Assembly: GCA_964602715.1 (NCBI GenBank) | Contig: CAZRSB010000029.1 | Location: 1 to 24,866, forward strand | Reading direction: 5' to 3' | Length of the DNA stretch: 24,866 nucleotides | Source: Natronoplasma sp964602715 | GTDB lineage: Archaea; Thermoplasmatota; Thermoplasmata; Halarchaeoplasmatales; Halarchaeoplasmataceae | Shown here: one piece after another, positions 16,386 to 23,182 of the stretch | How positions within the stretch are numbered: position 1 is the stretch's first letter | How the letters are laid out: each line of letters starts with the position of its first letter | Position numbers and translations under genes: made by a program | Notes under the pieces: model-generated | Told to the model about the DNA's origin: nothing | Databases searched by the model: none | Seen by the model: only the letters and a program-made list of their open reading frames with translations

Positions 16386-17492
16386 CTAACAATTATGATA
16401 GCGTTTTGAGAAGCTTGACTTATAAGTTTCAAAATCGTTCTCTTTGATCGCATCCCTACACCCCTTCATCAAATCCATCATGAATTTTACATTATGTATG
16501 GATACGAGTCGCATCCAACTCAATTCTTCCGCTCTGCATAGATGATGTATATATGATCTAGAGTAATTTTTACATGTGGGACAACTACATTCTGGGTCGA
16601 GTGGGGAATCGTCGTTTTTAAATACGCTCTTATCAATTCTTATCGTCCCCTCCTTAGTGAAGATGGTCCTATGTCTTGCGTTCCTAGTGGGGTAAGCACT
16701 ATCGAATATATCTACTCCGCGTTCTACGCACTCCAATATATCTACTGGAGACCCCAATCCCATGAAATATCTTGGTTTATTTTCTGGAAATATATTAGTT
16801 GATATCTCTATATTTTCATACATGACTTCGGTAGGCTCTCCTATCGACAAGCCACCTATTGCATTACCTTCAAAATCGAGTCCTGCTATATCTTTACAGC
16901 TTTTTGTCCTCAATTCGGGAACAGTACCGCCTTGAGAGATACCAAAAATGTTATCTCCCTGTTCTCTGCTGCGCTCTGCCCAGTTTCTTGTCTTTATAAC
17001 TGACTTTTCCAATTCCCCTCTATCGCTTGGATACGGAGGACAGTAATCTAAGCACATAGCCACGTCAGATCCTAGCCGTTTCTGCATCTCGATACATTTT
17101 TCAGGAGTGATCTCTTCATCGATCAGTGCATCTCGTCCGTTTTTCTGCTTTGTAGTGAATTTGACACCTTCAGAACTGACTTGCTTTGTAAAATCACTCC
17201 TGATCATCTGAAAACCCCCGCTATCTGTGAACAAGAGGCCGTCCCAATTCATGAATTCGTGCAGGCCTCCTTGATTTTCTATAGTTTCGATACCAGGACT
17301 CAGCAGAAGATGATACATATTAGAGATCAAAGCTTGAACTTCAAGTTCCTCAAGGTCTTCGGAGATCAGAGTTTTGACAGTACCCTTGGTCGCTACCGGC
17401 ATGAACATAGGAGTTTCTACTCGCTTATCATCCACTGTCATCACCGCATGTCTCGCTTTTCCTTCCCGGTTCAAGACTTTAAAATCGAACAT
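16386..17492 (-). CDS. tgt: Bacterial-type tRNA-guanine transglycosylase (Tgt)
   Basis: 368 residues from the ATG at 17492, preceded six bases upstream by GAGGG; a GTG one codon earlier is less well placed. The enzyme swaps G34 of GUN-anticodon tRNAs for preQ1 (bacteria) or queuine. Seen here: TDSGGFQ with Asp at about 90, FGISQGG, the nucleophile Asp at about 264 in IFDSAYPTRNARH, and zinc ligands C302, C304, C307 and H333 (CSCPTCKNYSRSYIHHL then SIHNV). PTRNARH, the zinc pattern and the length match bacterial Tgt. Archaeal ArcTGT, which modifies G15, is much longer with a PUA domain and lacks these forms. The start codon shares one base with the queA stop (TGATG). Its presence in an archaeal genome is unusual. 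Confidence 0.94.
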   Translation of the reverse strand: MFDFKVLNREGKARHAVMTVDDKRVETPMFMPVATKGTVKTLISEDLEELEVQALISNMYHLLLSPGIETIENQGGLHEFMNWDGLLFTDSGGFQMIRSDFTKQVSSEGVKFTTKQKNGRDALIDEEITPEKCIEMQKRLGSDVAMCLDYCPPYPSDRGELEKSVIKTRNWAERSREQGDNIFGISQGGTVPELRTKSCKDIAGLDFEGNAIGGLSIGEPTEVMYENIEISTNIFPENKPRYFMGLGSPVDILECVERGVDIFDSAYPTRNARHRTIFTKEGTIRIDKSVFKNDDSPLDPECSCPTCKNYSRSYIHHLCRAEELSWMRLVSIHNVKFMMDLMKGCRDAIKENDFETYKSSFSKRYHNC

Positions 17493-18499
17493 CACAATCC
17501 CTCAATAAGCATCGAATCTCCGAAACTATAAAATCGGTAGTTCATCTCTACGGCCTCACGGTAAGCATCCAATATGCGCTCTCTTCCAGCAAATGCGCTA
17601 ACCAACATTATCAAAGTGGATTGAGGAAGATGAAAGTTGGTCAAGAGATAATCCATCCCTGACTGAAATTCATAGCCAGGATAGATGTAAAGGTCTGTCC
17701 ACCCCTTTCCTGGTTCAACCACTCCATCTTCGGAAGCTGTTTCAACAGCACGAACCGTGGTGGTTCCTACCAAAATCACTCTTCTACCATCCTGATTTGC
17801 CTTCGTGATAGCCTCGGCAGTAGTCCTACCGACTTCAAAATACTCTTCATCCATAACATGATCTTCTATCTCTTTTTCTTTGACAGGTAGAAAAGTACCT
17901 GGGCCGACATGTAGTGTGATATCATGGACTTCAACACCTTTTCCTTCGATTTTTTCTAATAGATCCTCAGTAAAGTGAAAACCCGCCGTCGGTGCCGCTA
18001 CTGAACCCTCTTCTTCAGCATATACTGTTTGATACTCATCGGAAGAACCAAGTTCTTCTTTTATATATGGTGGAGTGGGCATATCCCCTAAATCTTTCAT
18101 GAGATCATAGGCGGTTTCATCGTCACAATCGATAACAAATCTTCCACCCCTTCTACTCTCTATTATCTCATGATCGTTACCATTTAGTTCGATCTCCCGA
18201 CCCTCTTTGATATTACTGCCTTTTATCAAAGCTTCCCATCCTTTCTTTACAGGCCTACTAAAAAGGACCTCTATTTTACCGCCTGTATCTTTTTTCCCTT
18301 CAACTCTAGCAGGTATCACTTTCGACTTGTTTTTAACGAGTATATCACCTTCTTGTAGAAGATCCGTTATATTTTGGAACCTAAGGTGCTTTGTTTCTCC
18401 TTTCCCTAGAAAGAAGAGTTTTGATTTGTCTCTTGGTCTTTTAGGTCGTTGAGCGATCTTTTCCTCCGGAAGATCGTAATCGAATTTGGAAAGTTTCAT
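17492..18499 (-). CDS. queA: S-adenosylmethionine:tRNA ribosyltransferase-isomerase (QueA)
   Basis: 335 residues, full length for QueA (about 340-350). It transfers and isomerises the ribosyl group of SAM onto preQ1-modified tRNA to form epoxyqueuosine. Family motifs: N-terminal FDYDLPEEKIAQRP, the GSVAAPTAGFHFT block (165-177), ITLHVGPGTFLPV, VGTTTVRAVE, TDLYIYPGY and NFHLPQSTLIMLVSAFAG (288-305). It heads the minus-strand cluster queA-tgt-DUF401. The ATG at 18499 lies about 30 bases from a TATA-like CTATAATAAAG, so the mRNA has little or no leader. QueA presence argues that preQ1, not queuine, is the base inserted by the neighbouring Tgt. QueG/QueH, needed to finish queuosine, are not in the window. 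Confidence 0.95.
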   Translation of the reverse strand: MKLSKFDYDLPEEKIAQRPKRPRDKSKLFFLGKGETKHLRFQNITDLLQEGDILVKNKSKVIPARVEGKKDTGGKIEVLFSRPVKKGWEALIKGSNIKEGREIELNGNDHEIIESRRGGRFVIDCDDETAYDLMKDLGDMPTPPYIKEELGSSDEYQTVYAEEEGSVAAPTAGFHFTEDLLEKIEGKGVEVHDITLHVGPGTFLPVKEKEIEDHVMDEEYFEVGRTTAEAITKANQDGRRVILVGTTTVRAVETASEDGVVEPGKGWTDLYIYPGYEFQSGMDYLLTNFHLPQSTLIMLVSAFAGRERILDAYREAVEMNYRFYSFGDSMLIEGL

Positions 18500-18530
18500 G
18501 ATCTAGTCATATCAGGGGGGTTATTAAACT

Positions 18531-18566
18531 CTTTATTATAGAGCTTAAACTAAACCTAGGTAGTTT
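18531..18566 (-). promoter_or_regulatory. queA promoter with upstream inverted repeat
   Basis: On the minus strand CTATAATAAAG (18531-18541) is a good TATA box about 32-42 bases before the queA ATG. Just upstream of it, AAACTA (18547-18552) and TAGTTT (18561-18566) are reverse complements around an ACCTAGG-containing centre, at the position of the BRE or an activator site. Confidence 0.4.
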
Positions 18567-18596
18567 CTAGCAGTTTCATAATGAGTCCTGATGTTA

Positions 18597-19985
18597 TTAT
18601 TTTTCTATAACATGGTTGACGAAGATTTCAGTATACTCGTCGCCTTCTGAGATGACTATGTGACCTGTTTCATCATCATCAAACGTATATTGAAGATGTG
18701 TCTCTCCATCCTCTGCATATTCAAAATCTGGATCTCCCAATGTTTCTTTGTACCAATCGATTACATCATCATCGCTATCCATTGTTCCATATTCAATGTT
18801 TGTCACTTCAGTGTCATCATCTTCATAATATTGATGTTCTAACATCACTGAGTCAGTATATCTCTGTAAAGGTTCATCCCCTTCAGTTTGATCTTCGTCT
18901 GGAAGTCCATTCTCTTCATCATTATCGTTGTCGTTTCCATTTTCTAGTTCACCTATCTCTCCGTCCCATGTGCCTGATCCATATTCGGCACCTTCACTCA
19001 ATTCCCATTCTCCTTCTATATGTTCACCGTCTTCTGAAAAATCACCAGACCATTCTACAGTTCCGAAGGCTGCCTCTCCTGAGGCTTCGATAGAACCATC
19101 AGAATAATCTCCTGTGATATCACCAGCACCGTCACCTTCAAACCATCCTTCTACTGTTCCCTCTTCAAAATCGGCGGTGAATTGCCATTCTCCACTGTAA
19201 GGTCGTCCTGCTATAGAACCGTCCCATTCTCCAGAATAGGTCTCCGTACCGATAAGTCCATTGTCTTCGTCATCATCCTCTTCAAATACAGCCGTTATCT
19301 CTTTGTCTTCGTCCATCGTGATGGTGATCACTTCGTCTGTTCCCTCATAATCTCCTGTCCATTCAAGAAATTCATAGCCCGCGTCAGGCGTTGCTTCAAT
19401 CGTCTCATCTTCTCCTTCATCGTACGTATGAGTTCCTTCTTCAGGCTCAGTAGAACCATCTCCTTCGATCTCAATCGTTAGATCAAAGGTATCAGTCTCA
19501 TCGTCATCATCGTCGTCGTTTCCATTTTCTAGTTCACCTATCTCTCCGCTCCAGGTACCGGACCCAATAGTAACATCATGCTCCTCGACTTTCCATGTTC
19601 CAGAGATATCTTCGCCATCAGATTCGAACTCACCAGACCATTCCACATAACCGAATCCTGCGGTTCCACTAGCATCTACCACTCCATCTTCCACGGATCC
19701 TTCTATATCACCAGCACCGTCACCTTCAAACCATCCATCTACTGTTCCCTCATCAAAATCAACATCGAATTCCCAGTTCCCTTCGTAGTCTTCGGGACCT
19801 AAGGAACCCGACCACTCTCCAGAATAGGTCTCTTCGCCGGTTAATCCATTACCGTTACCATTTTCTCCGTTATCATCAACATCGTCATCATCGTCATCAT
19901 CGAGCATCAACAGTCCTCCTAAAATAGCTATAACGACTACTATCGCTATTACAACGACTAGAATCATTTTCATATTTTTATTCAT
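18597..19985 (-). CDS. Membrane-anchored, highly acidic extracellular protein with duplicated domain
   Basis: 462 residues. A single hydrophobic helix at about 7-28 after MNKNMK anchors or exports it; there is no Cys lipobox. The rest is strongly acidic with Asp/Asn/Gly linkers (for example about 29-47 and 153-165). Residues 53-155 and 249-351 are close copies of one beta-rich domain (both contain TYSGEW, EGTVxGWFEGDGAGDI, SGTW or GSGTW, GEIGELENGND). Between them, about 167-235 is an InlB/Flg_new-like repeat (EATPDAGYEFLEWTGDYEG, then KEITAVF). A C-terminal domain of about 85 residues starts near 375. The composition fits a salt-exposed cell-surface protein. The role is unknown. Confidence 0.8.
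   Translation of the reverse strand: MNKNMKMILVVVIAIVVVIAILGGLLMLDDDDDDDVDDNGENGNGNGLTGEETYSGEWSGSLGPEDYEGNWEFDVDFDEGTVDGWFEGDGAGDIEGSVEDGVVDASGTAGFGYVEWSGEFESDGEDISGTWKVEEHDVTIGSGTWSGEIGELENGNDDDDDDETDTFDLTIEIEGDGSTEPEEGTHTYDEGEDETIEATPDAGYEFLEWTGDYEGTDEVITITMDEDKEITAVFEEDDDEDNGLIGTETYSGEWDGSIAGRPYSGEWQFTADFEEGTVEGWFEGDGAGDITGDYSDGSIEASGEAAFGTVEWSGDFSEDGEHIEGEWELSEGAEYGSGTWDGEIGELENGNDNDNDEENGLPDEDQTEGDEPLQRYTDSVMLEHQYYEDDDTEVTNIEYGTMDSDDDVIDWYKETLGDPDFEYAEDGETHLQYTFDDDETGHIVISEGDEYTEIFVNHVIEK
18933..19241 (-). repeat. Direct repeat, copy 2 of the surface-protein domain
   Basis: Encodes residues 249-351. It shares long identical DNA stretches with 19521-19829, including the segments for GWFEGDGAGDI and GEIGELENGND, so the duplication is recent or under homogenisation. 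Confidence 0.7.
19521..19829 (-). repeat. Direct repeat, copy 1 of the surface-protein domain
   Basis: Encodes residues 53-155, the partner of 18933-19241. Confidence 0.7.
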
Positions 19986-20027
19986 GGTGTTTTCCCATTG
20001 AAAATAGTTTGTTCAAGATATAAGTAC

Positions 20028-20039
20028 TTTTTTATATTT
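20028..20039 (-). promoter_or_regulatory. TATA box for the acidic surface-protein gene
   Basis: On the minus strand AAATATAAAAA lies about 45 bases before the ATG at 19985, leaving a leader of about 20 bases without an obvious ribosome binding site. Confidence 0.45.
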
Positions 20040-20179
20040 TGCTTTTTAAAATAAAATAGATTGTCCTATGCCTGGAAAATCATAATTGTGTTATCTTGTT
20101 TTGTTTTTATTTAGTTCTCAAAATTATTCAGACAGTTTCAAAAAGGCATAATTCTTTTAAAGAAAGAACTAATATAAGG

Positions 20180-20602
20180 ATGATGAATGAAGTAGAATTT
20201 AAACCTATAGATTCGATAAGCGAAGAGACTTTAGTCCAGCTCATTTATGCTATTTTCCCTGAAAATGATAGTCACTGGAACTATCAAAGGGAAGTGGATG
20301 GATCCTTAAAAAACATGGTGGACTACACATCAGCAGTGGCATGGAAGGATGATGAACCGATAGGTGTCATCTTATGTTCTGATGTGGGGTTTATCCAAAT
20401 AGACCATATCGGAGTCCTTACCAACCATCAAAGGATGGGCGTAGGAAGGATGCTTTTACGGCATGCAGTAGATAATGCCGACGAAGATGTCATGACCTTG
20501 ATACCAAAAGACAATAAAGCGATGATAGAACTTTTAGAAGAAGAAGGATTCAAACTGGTCGAAGAAAATGACGATCATCTAAAATATCTATACGAGATCT
20601 AG
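20180..20602 (+). CDS. GNAT-family N-acetyltransferase
   Basis: 140 residues from the ATG at 20180, which lies about 23 bases after a TATA-like TTTTAAA and is probably leaderless. The acetyl-CoA binding motif A is IDHIGVLTNHQRMGVGRMLLRHAV (Q-R-x-G-x-G), preceded by the usual strand AVAWKDDEPIGVILCSDVG and followed by AMIELLEEEGFKLVEE. The family moves an acetyl group from acetyl-CoA to an amine; the acceptor cannot be deduced. It stands alone, divergent from the surface-protein gene. Confidence 0.82.
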   Translation: MMNEVEFKPIDSISEETLVQLIYAIFPENDSHWNYQREVDGSLKNMVDYTSAVAWKDDEPIGVILCSDVGFIQIDHIGVLTNHQRMGVGRMLLRHAVDNADEDVMTLIPKDNKAMIELLEEEGFKLVEENDDHLKYLYEI

Positions 20603-20798
20603 AGGAATACTTAGAAAAAATTAACAGAAGTTACATCTTTGACTATGACTATAGATTGGAAATTTCAACTATCTTTCAATGATGAACTATTGCAAATCTC
20701 AATCTATCAAATACCTACAATAACCAAAAACAAATCAGTCTTCATCAAACGAAAATTTAAAATCATTCCTTTGTTTGAGCTTTTATTGTTCTCATAAT
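20603..20798. other. Intergenic region, AT-rich, no gene seen
   Basis: No plausible reading frame or RNA gene. AATTTAAAAT at about 20753-20762 is a possible TATA box that would transcribe the repeat units and tRNA-Gln to its right. Confidence 0.4.
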
Positions 20799-20861
20799 TG
20801 CCCCATGGTGTGCAGGAATCTTTGATTCCTTCTTCCACGGCAATAGTTCGCTTTACTCACT
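20799..20861 (+). repeat. tRNA-Gln 5'-end mimic unit, copy A
   Basis: Begins TGCCCCATGGTGT, a two-mismatch copy of the tRNA-Gln 5' end. Then a perfect hairpin GGAATC-TTT-GATTCC, then CCACGGCAA, which can pair back to TTGCC and TGG at the start of the unit and whose CCACGG is the exact complement of CCGTGG in the tRNA. It ends with TTCGCTTTACTCACT. Confidence 0.65.
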
Positions 20862-20925
20862 AGCCCCGTGGTGTATCGGAATCAAAGATTCCAAATTACC
20901 CCGGCAATAGTTCGCTTTACTCACT
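20862..20925 (+). repeat. tRNA-Gln 5'-end mimic unit, copy B
   Basis: Begins with 14 bases identical to the tRNA-Gln 5' end (AGCCCCGTGGTGTA), then hairpin GGAATC-AAA-GATTCC (the loop is the complement of copy A), then ACCCCGGCAATAG and TTCGCTTTACTCACT. The 38 bases 20838-20875 recur exactly at 20902-20939, spaced 64 bases apart, the second copy running into the tRNA itself. Confidence 0.7.
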
Positions 20926-20998
20926 AGCCCCGTGGTGTAGAGGTCAATCATGTGAGGTTCTGGACCTGGCGACGGCGGTTCGAATCCGCCCGGGGCTA
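20926..20998 (+). tRNA. tRNA-Gln (anticodon CTG)
   Basis: Acceptor stem AGCCCCG pairs fully with CGGGGCT, discriminator A, no encoded CCA. T-arm GGCGG-TTCGAAT-CCGCC is perfect. The anticodon loop is TTCTGGA, giving CTG for CAG codons. The anticodon stem TGAGG/CCTGG has one G-G mismatch and one T-G wobble, so it is weaker than usual. The D-arm GGTGTAGAGGTCAATCATG matches archaeal tRNA-Gln. Confidence 0.88.
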
Positions 20999-21083
20999 TC
21001 ATTTTTATGGCCATGATGAAACGTAGGACTTAACGCGGTGATTGGATTTATCTAAAATTAGCGAGATTCATCGAAGGCAAAAG

Positions 21084-21106
21084 TTTTTATATTTAGGTGC
21101 ACCTAA
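21084..21106 (+). promoter_or_regulatory. ZIP gene promoter with perfect 14-bp palindromic operator
   Basis: TATA box TTTTTATATTTA (about 21083-21094) runs into TTAGGTGCACCTAA (21093-21106), a perfect palindrome placed between the TATA box and the expected transcription start. The TTAGGT/ACCTAA half-sites are the same as the outer arms of DtxR/IdeR-type metalloregulator boxes, so binding would block the promoter. Confidence 0.6.
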
Positions 21107-21118
21107 CACTATTCAATC

Positions 21119-21874
21119 ATGTTGACAGATTTGTTGGTTATCACATTAATAGGGCTGATAGCCGGAGTGGTTGGAACTAGTGCAGGAGGCCTTTCTGTAG
21201 TTTTGATAGGAAAAATCAAAGATGAAGTTTTGAGTGTCTTGTTAGGGTTTTCAGCTGGTGTGATGGTCGCCATAACTTTTTTAGAACTCATACCTCATGC
21301 TGTCGAGGACTATTCTATCTGGACAGCAACTCTGGGCATACTCTTAGGGATCGGAATTATAGGGATTATAGACATGAAATTACCTCACAGGCATTTTTCT
21401 ATGTTTATCGATGGAGATAAAGAGCGAGGGAAACAACTCAAAACAGGTGTTCTTTTGAGCTTAGGGATTGCGATGCATAACTTACCAGAGGGAGTAGCTA
21501 TAGGGGTAGCATTCCTCGAGAGTTTTGAACTTGGAATTGGGGTTGCTCTTTTGATGGCCATCCACAACTTCCCTGAAGGTATGGCGGTAGGTGCTGCGAT
21601 GTGTGTCGGTGGTGTGAAGAGTTCTAAAGTAGCACTAGTCACGATTCTAGCAGGAGTTCCTATGGGTATAGGGACTTTCATAGGCCGCAGTTTAGAAGGG
21701 GTTTCTGATCTTACACTGTCTATCGCTTTTGGTTTCGCTGCCGGTGCGATGTTGTACATTGTATTCGATGAGTTGATCCCAGATGCACACCGAAAGATGA
21801 AAGGTCATTACGCGATCATGGGAATCCTTTCTGGTATTATATTGGGTTTAATCTTCCTCGATCTCATTCACTGA
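21119..21874 (+). CDS. ZIP-family divalent metal transporter
   Basis: 251 residues with about eight hydrophobic segments. The metal-site motifs are HNLPEG (120-125) in AMHNLPEGVAIG and HNFPEG (149-154) in AIHNFPEGMAVG, plus FLELIPH near 54-60 and FDELIPDAH near the C-terminus. This is the ZupT/GufA-like ZIP type that imports Zn, Fe or Mn into the cytoplasm. A His-containing loop (LPHRHFSMF) lies between the third and fourth helices. The ATG is about 27 bases after the TATA box, so the mRNA is almost leaderless. A palindrome overlapping the promoter suggests metal-responsive repression. It sits alone between two tRNA genes. Confidence 0.9.
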   Translation: MLTDLLVITLIGLIAGVVGTSAGGLSVVLIGKIKDEVLSVLLGFSAGVMVAITFLELIPHAVEDYSIWTATLGILLGIGIIGIIDMKLPHRHFSMFIDGDKERGKQLKTGVLLSLGIAMHNLPEGVAIGVAFLESFELGIGVALLMAIHNFPEGMAVGAAMCVGGVKSSKVALVTILAGVPMGIGTFIGRSLEGVSDLTLSIAFGFAAGAMLYIVFDELIPDAHRKMKGHYAIMGILSGIILGLIFLDLIH

Positions 21875-21957
21875 AAAAATCCTAAAAAGGACAAATGATA
21901 ATAATAAGTAGACATTTTTGAGCATGTTCCTGTTTGATTAGGATCAGTATTCAATAC

Positions 21958-22031
21958 GGGCCCTTGGGATCTAGTCGGAACTAACTGTTCCAACAACCCC
22001 CAAGGCTTCCCCGTTCGCTAGTGCTCACTGT
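21958..22031 (+). repeat. tRNA-Arg 5'-end mimic unit
   Basis: GGGCCCTTGGG at 21958-21968 repeats the first 11 bases of the tRNA-Arg that starts 74 bases later. It is followed by hairpin GGAAC-TAACT-GTTCC, then CCCCCAAGG, which pairs perfectly with CCTTGGG of the mimic and equally with CCTTGGGG of the tRNA. It ends GTTCGCTAGTGCTCACT just before the tRNA. Confidence 0.65.
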
Positions 22032-22105
22032 GGGCCCTTGGGGTAGTCCGGATAACCTTTCGGCTTTCGGAGCCGAGGCTGGGGGTTCAAATCCCCCAGG
22101 GTCCG
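22032..22105 (+). tRNA. tRNA-Arg (anticodon TCG)
   Basis: Acceptor GGGCCCT pairs with AGGGTCC (one G-T), discriminator G, no CCA. The anticodon stem TCGGC/GCCGA is perfect around loop TTTCGGA, giving TCG for CGA codons. T-arm GGGGG-TTCAAAT-CCCCC is perfect. Its 3' end faces a tyrosine recombinase 38 bases away and is the likely attachment site of an integrated element. Confidence 0.93.
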
Positions 22106-22142
22106 TCATTCCACTTCTGGGATTTGCTGGGTTCCGCACGTT

Positions 22143-22994
22143 TCATACACCTCCAGAGATATGCTTGTCTTTTTTTTCGAACTCTTTAAATATTAAGTTA
22201 TCGCTCCCGCTAAGGTATTGTTTTGTAGTTTCTAAACTGCTATGACCGAGAAATCTCCTAATCGCTTCTAGATTGACATCTTCATCGAGCAGCTCTACTG
22301 CGCGATAGTGTCGGCAGGCGTGAGGATGAAAATTCTCGTTTAAGTCTTCTTCTTCCGTCGCCTCTGCAGCTTGATAACAGATCTGCCTAACGGTCTTCGA
22401 ACTCAGAGGCTCGTTGTTTCCGTTATCGAAGATCCATTTGGATGAGGAGTAATATTTTTCGAATTTTTTGATTTCCTCATAGAGATCCTCTGAGACCGGC
22501 ACTATCCTGTCTTTCCCACCTTTTCCCATCTTCACGTGGATGTAGTGCCTGTCTACATCCTTTTTTCTTTTCAAATCCGAGAACCGGAGGCTTACTACCT
22601 CTTCGGCCCTAAGGCCTGCTTCAAATAGGATCCTCAGCATGAGATTGTTTCTCTCGTTGTAATACCTGTTCTTCCAGGGACTAACTTCCAAAAGCTGCTT
22701 TTTCTGTTCGTCAGAGGGTATCCATATATCTCGGGGTCCCGATCTTTTGTCCAGTTTTAGCCGATAGTCAACCCCTTTCATCTTCAGGTATGCGTTCACG
22801 GCCTTGGCGATGTTGTTCTTTTGATGCCTCGAAAATTCGGCTTCATGCAGGTACTTTGCGACCTCAAAGTATTCGTCGAGTTCGTCTATATCGATCTCAC
22901 TCTGTATCTGCTTCAGGTATCTCACGTAGCCCTTTATCGTCTCCATCGAGTAGCTTTCTCCAAGCATCCAGGACTTGAATTTCTCTAGGTCCAT
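22143..22994 (-). CDS. Tyrosine recombinase / integrase
   Basis: 283 residues from the ATG at 22994; an in-frame ATG at 23030 would add twelve atypical residues. The N-terminal SAM-like core-binding domain spans about 1-85 (GESYSMETIKGYVRYL). The catalytic domain has all residues: R129 (EAGLRAEEVVSLR), K161 (GKGGKDRIVPV), H225 and R228 (HPHACRHYRAVELL), H251 (FLGHSSLETTK) and the nucleophile Y260 (KQYLS). It resembles XerC/D-like archaeal integrases. It converges on tRNA-Arg, the usual layout of tRNA-targeted integrative elements. The gene is intact and not split by the attachment site. The codons look richer in G and C than in the flanking chromosomal genes. Confidence 0.92.
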   Translation of the reverse strand: MDLEKFKSWMLGESYSMETIKGYVRYLKQIQSEIDIDELDEYFEVAKYLHEAEFSRHQKNNIAKAVNAYLKMKGVDYRLKLDKRSGPRDIWIPSDEQKKQLLEVSPWKNRYYNERNNLMLRILFEAGLRAEEVVSLRFSDLKRKKDVDRHYIHVKMGKGGKDRIVPVSEDLYEEIKKFEKYYSSSKWIFDNGNNEPLSSKTVRQICYQAAEATEEEDLNENFHPHACRHYRAVELLDEDVNLEAIRRFLGHSSLETTKQYLSGSDNLIFKEFEKKDKHISGGV

Positions 22995-23098
22995 CGTATC
23001 AGCCCCGTAAAAAAAGAGAGCGTGTTGCATCCTTGAAGTGAGAAATGAAAGTAAAAGGATTGAGAGGGATCCGGAGTTGTTTGATGAACATGAAAGGG

Positions 23099-23182
23099 TA
23101 ACCTTTCAAGCTGGATTGGGACACCCACGCTTTGAACCTCCGGACCCCGTGTTGATAGGGGTTTTTCTAAAGAGGGTCCCGA
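23099..23182. other. Non-coding GC-richer region with nested inverted repeats
   Basis: The gap between the integrase start and the small genes holds AAAGG/CCTTT around 23086-23100, GGGAC/GTCCC and GGACCC/GGGTCC pairs about 40-50 bases apart, and CCCC-n9-GGGG followed by five T. The only long frame across it (minus, 82 codons) has no protein-like character. A small RNA, a terminator or a recombinase/attP-related site are possible. Confidence 0.3.

Noticed and set aside
16386..17492. Archaeosine transglycosylase (ArcTGT)
   Set aside because: Length, PTRNARH motif and C-x-C-x2-C...H zinc site are of the bacterial type, there is no PUA extension, and queA is adjacent.
20799..20939. CRISPR array or insertion-sequence ends near tRNA-Gln
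   Set aside because: Only two to three imperfect units with no spacers of constant size, no cas genes and no transposase; the units copy the tRNA 5' end instead.
22021..22245. 74-codon plus-strand frame across tRNA-Arg
   Set aside because: It overlaps a perfect tRNA and the integrase 3' end; not protein-like.
23124..23182. Degenerate tRNA on the minus strand
   Set aside because: GGGAC/GTCCC and a TTCAAA resemble tRNA parts, but no T-stem, D-arm or seven-base anticodon loop can be formed.
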